Of a DNA stretch of 64,000 bases, positions 63,448 through 64,000 are shown piece after piece. The notes below the pieces were generated by a model, which saw only the letters and a program-made list of their open reading frames with translations, did no database searches and was not told the DNA's origin. Positions within the stretch are counted from its first letter, which is position 1. The number at the start of each line of letters is the position of its first letter. Source of the stretch: Saccharothrix luteola (GTDB taxonomy: Bacteria; Actinomycetota; Actinomycetes; Mycobacteriales; Pseudonocardiaceae); NCBI RefSeq assembly GCF_020859565.1, contig NZ_JAJHUO010000035.1, positions 3,058-67,057 on the forward strand, in the 5' to 3' direction. Made by a program: the position numbers and the translations under genes.

Positions 63448-64000
63448 TCAGGCGGGTTGGGGTGCTTCGGCGAACAGCTCGGTGACGCGCTGCGGCACCA
63501 CGGGCACGGTCTCCTCGTCGGCGTCGGCGAGGTCGGCGACGATCTCCGCGGCCCGGATCGCCAGGACGCTGATCAACGAGTCCGCGATGCCGTGCGTGGC
63601 CTCGTTCACGCCCTGCAGGTACACCCGGGCGGACACCGCCTCGGGGAGTTGCAGGCGGTAGTTCCGGGTGACGGCGAAGTCCTCCTGGCCGACCTCGGCG
63701 GCCATCGAGCGCACCAGGGTCGGCATCCGCTTGTCGAAGCCGGTGCCGAGCATCACCCGGTCGCAGCGCAGCTCGCTGCGCTCGCCCGTGCGGCGGTCCA
63801 GCAGGGTCAGCACGACCTCGTCGTCCACCAGCGCGGAGTCGACGACCTCCGCCATCGTGACCATCGACAGCCGCTGGGTGCCGGTCAGCTTCTCCAGGTA
63901 CATCGTGTGGTAGAGGTTGTCCAGCATGGCCGGCGACAGGCCCGCGTAGTTGGTGCGGTGCATCTCGCGCAGCAGCTGCGTCCGCGCGTCGGGCTGCGCC
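63448..64000 (-). CDS. L-lysine/L-ornithine N-monooxygenase (SidA/IucD family), 3' part; continues past window
   Basis: C-terminal ~183 residues of an NADPH/FAD-dependent N-hydroxylase: REMHRTNYAGL, LDNLYHTMYLEKLTG, the FAD/NADPH motif VMLGTGFDKRMP, and the typical ending YLQGVNEATHGIADSLISVLAIR. Converts the side-chain amine of lysine or ornithine to hydroxylamine. The frame is open to the window edge, so the N-terminus is not seen. 19 bases upstream of the cupin gene; supplies the N-hydroxy amino acid for the hydrazine step. Confidence 0.9.
   Translation of the reverse strand, partial: AQPDARTQLLREMHRTNYAGLSPAMLDNLYHTMYLEKLTGTQRLSMVTMAEVVDSALVDDEVVLTLLDRRTGERSELRCDRVMLGTGFDKRMPTLVRSMAAEVGQEDFAVTRNYRLQLPEAVSARVYLQGVNEATHGIADSLISVLAIRAAEIVADLADADEETVPVVPQRVTELFAEAPQPA

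Overview
The window is high-GC actinomycete DNA. Pseudonocardiales such as Saccharothrix, Actinosynnema or Lentzea is my guess, inferred from gene content and GC. The signs are tightly packed genes with GTG/TTG starts and GTGA/ATGA overlaps, Zn-free (C-minus) ribosomal paralogues with an Mrf-like protein, a probable mycothiol-dependent dehydrogenase, a DtxR-type iron box, narGHJI, and many secreted hydrolases with ricin-type or CBM42 lectin domains.

Layout. (1) 1-1.2 kb: a TnpB gene running into a suspicious G/C homopolymer. (2) 1.3-6 kb: two sugar-ABC permeases without a visible binding protein, convergent with a secreted GH92 alpha-mannosidase-type enzyme that has a perfect LacI-type palindrome upstream. 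(3) 6-17 kb: pentapeptide-repeat protein, beta-propeller protein with an MFS partner, secreted metallophosphoesterase, LysG/LysE export pair, epoxide hydrolase, PhoD phosphatase and a secreted repeat protein. (4) 17.6-23 kb: galK-lacI divergent from a secreted GH2-CBM42 enzyme, with a second LacI-type site. (5) 24.3-29.7 kb: NarL-type two-component pair, a subtilase that has lost most of its catalytic residues, and divergent from it a cytoplasmic trypsin-like protease/NucA-type nuclease fusion. (6) 29.8-36 kb: decayed glycosyltransferase and MFS genes, a FAD monooxygenase/TetR pair with two operators, a P450, and a CGNR regulator/MBL hydrolase pair. (7) 36-39.8 kb: metal homeostasis: TerC-family protein behind a likely yybP-ykoY (Mn2+) riboswitch, then alternative ribosomal proteins S18, S14, L33, L28, L31, L32 and Mrf around a Zur-like dyad. 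(8) 39.9-47.9 kb: narK-narGHJI nitrate respiration operon. (9) 47.9-51.4 kb: siderophore-interacting protein with iron box, dehydrogenase, MFS. (10) 51.37-52.72 kb: an IS30 element.

(11) 52.7-64 kb (continuing beyond the window): one long minus-strand biosynthetic operon. In transcription order it encodes an N-hydroxylating ornithine/lysine monooxygenase (partial), a cupin, a MetRS-like protein, an ATP-grasp ligase, a DDAH-type guanidine hydrolase, a small conserved protein, an SBP_bac_5-like protein without a signal peptide, a CPA2 antiporter, a second ATP-grasp ligase, an MFS exporter and a small DUF1579-like protein. N-hydroxylase plus cupin plus MetRS-like protein is the known signature of hydrazine (N-N bond) synthesis, described with a fused cupin-MetRS enzyme for s56-p1. 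Here cupin and MetRS are separate genes with a 4-base overlap. The two ATP-grasp ligases suggest a small hydrazine-containing peptide. This cluster and the protease-nuclease fusion are the most interesting parts of the window.

Two G-run/C-run tracts (44-74 and 54099-54126) look like assembly artefacts. The second breaks the exporter gene.
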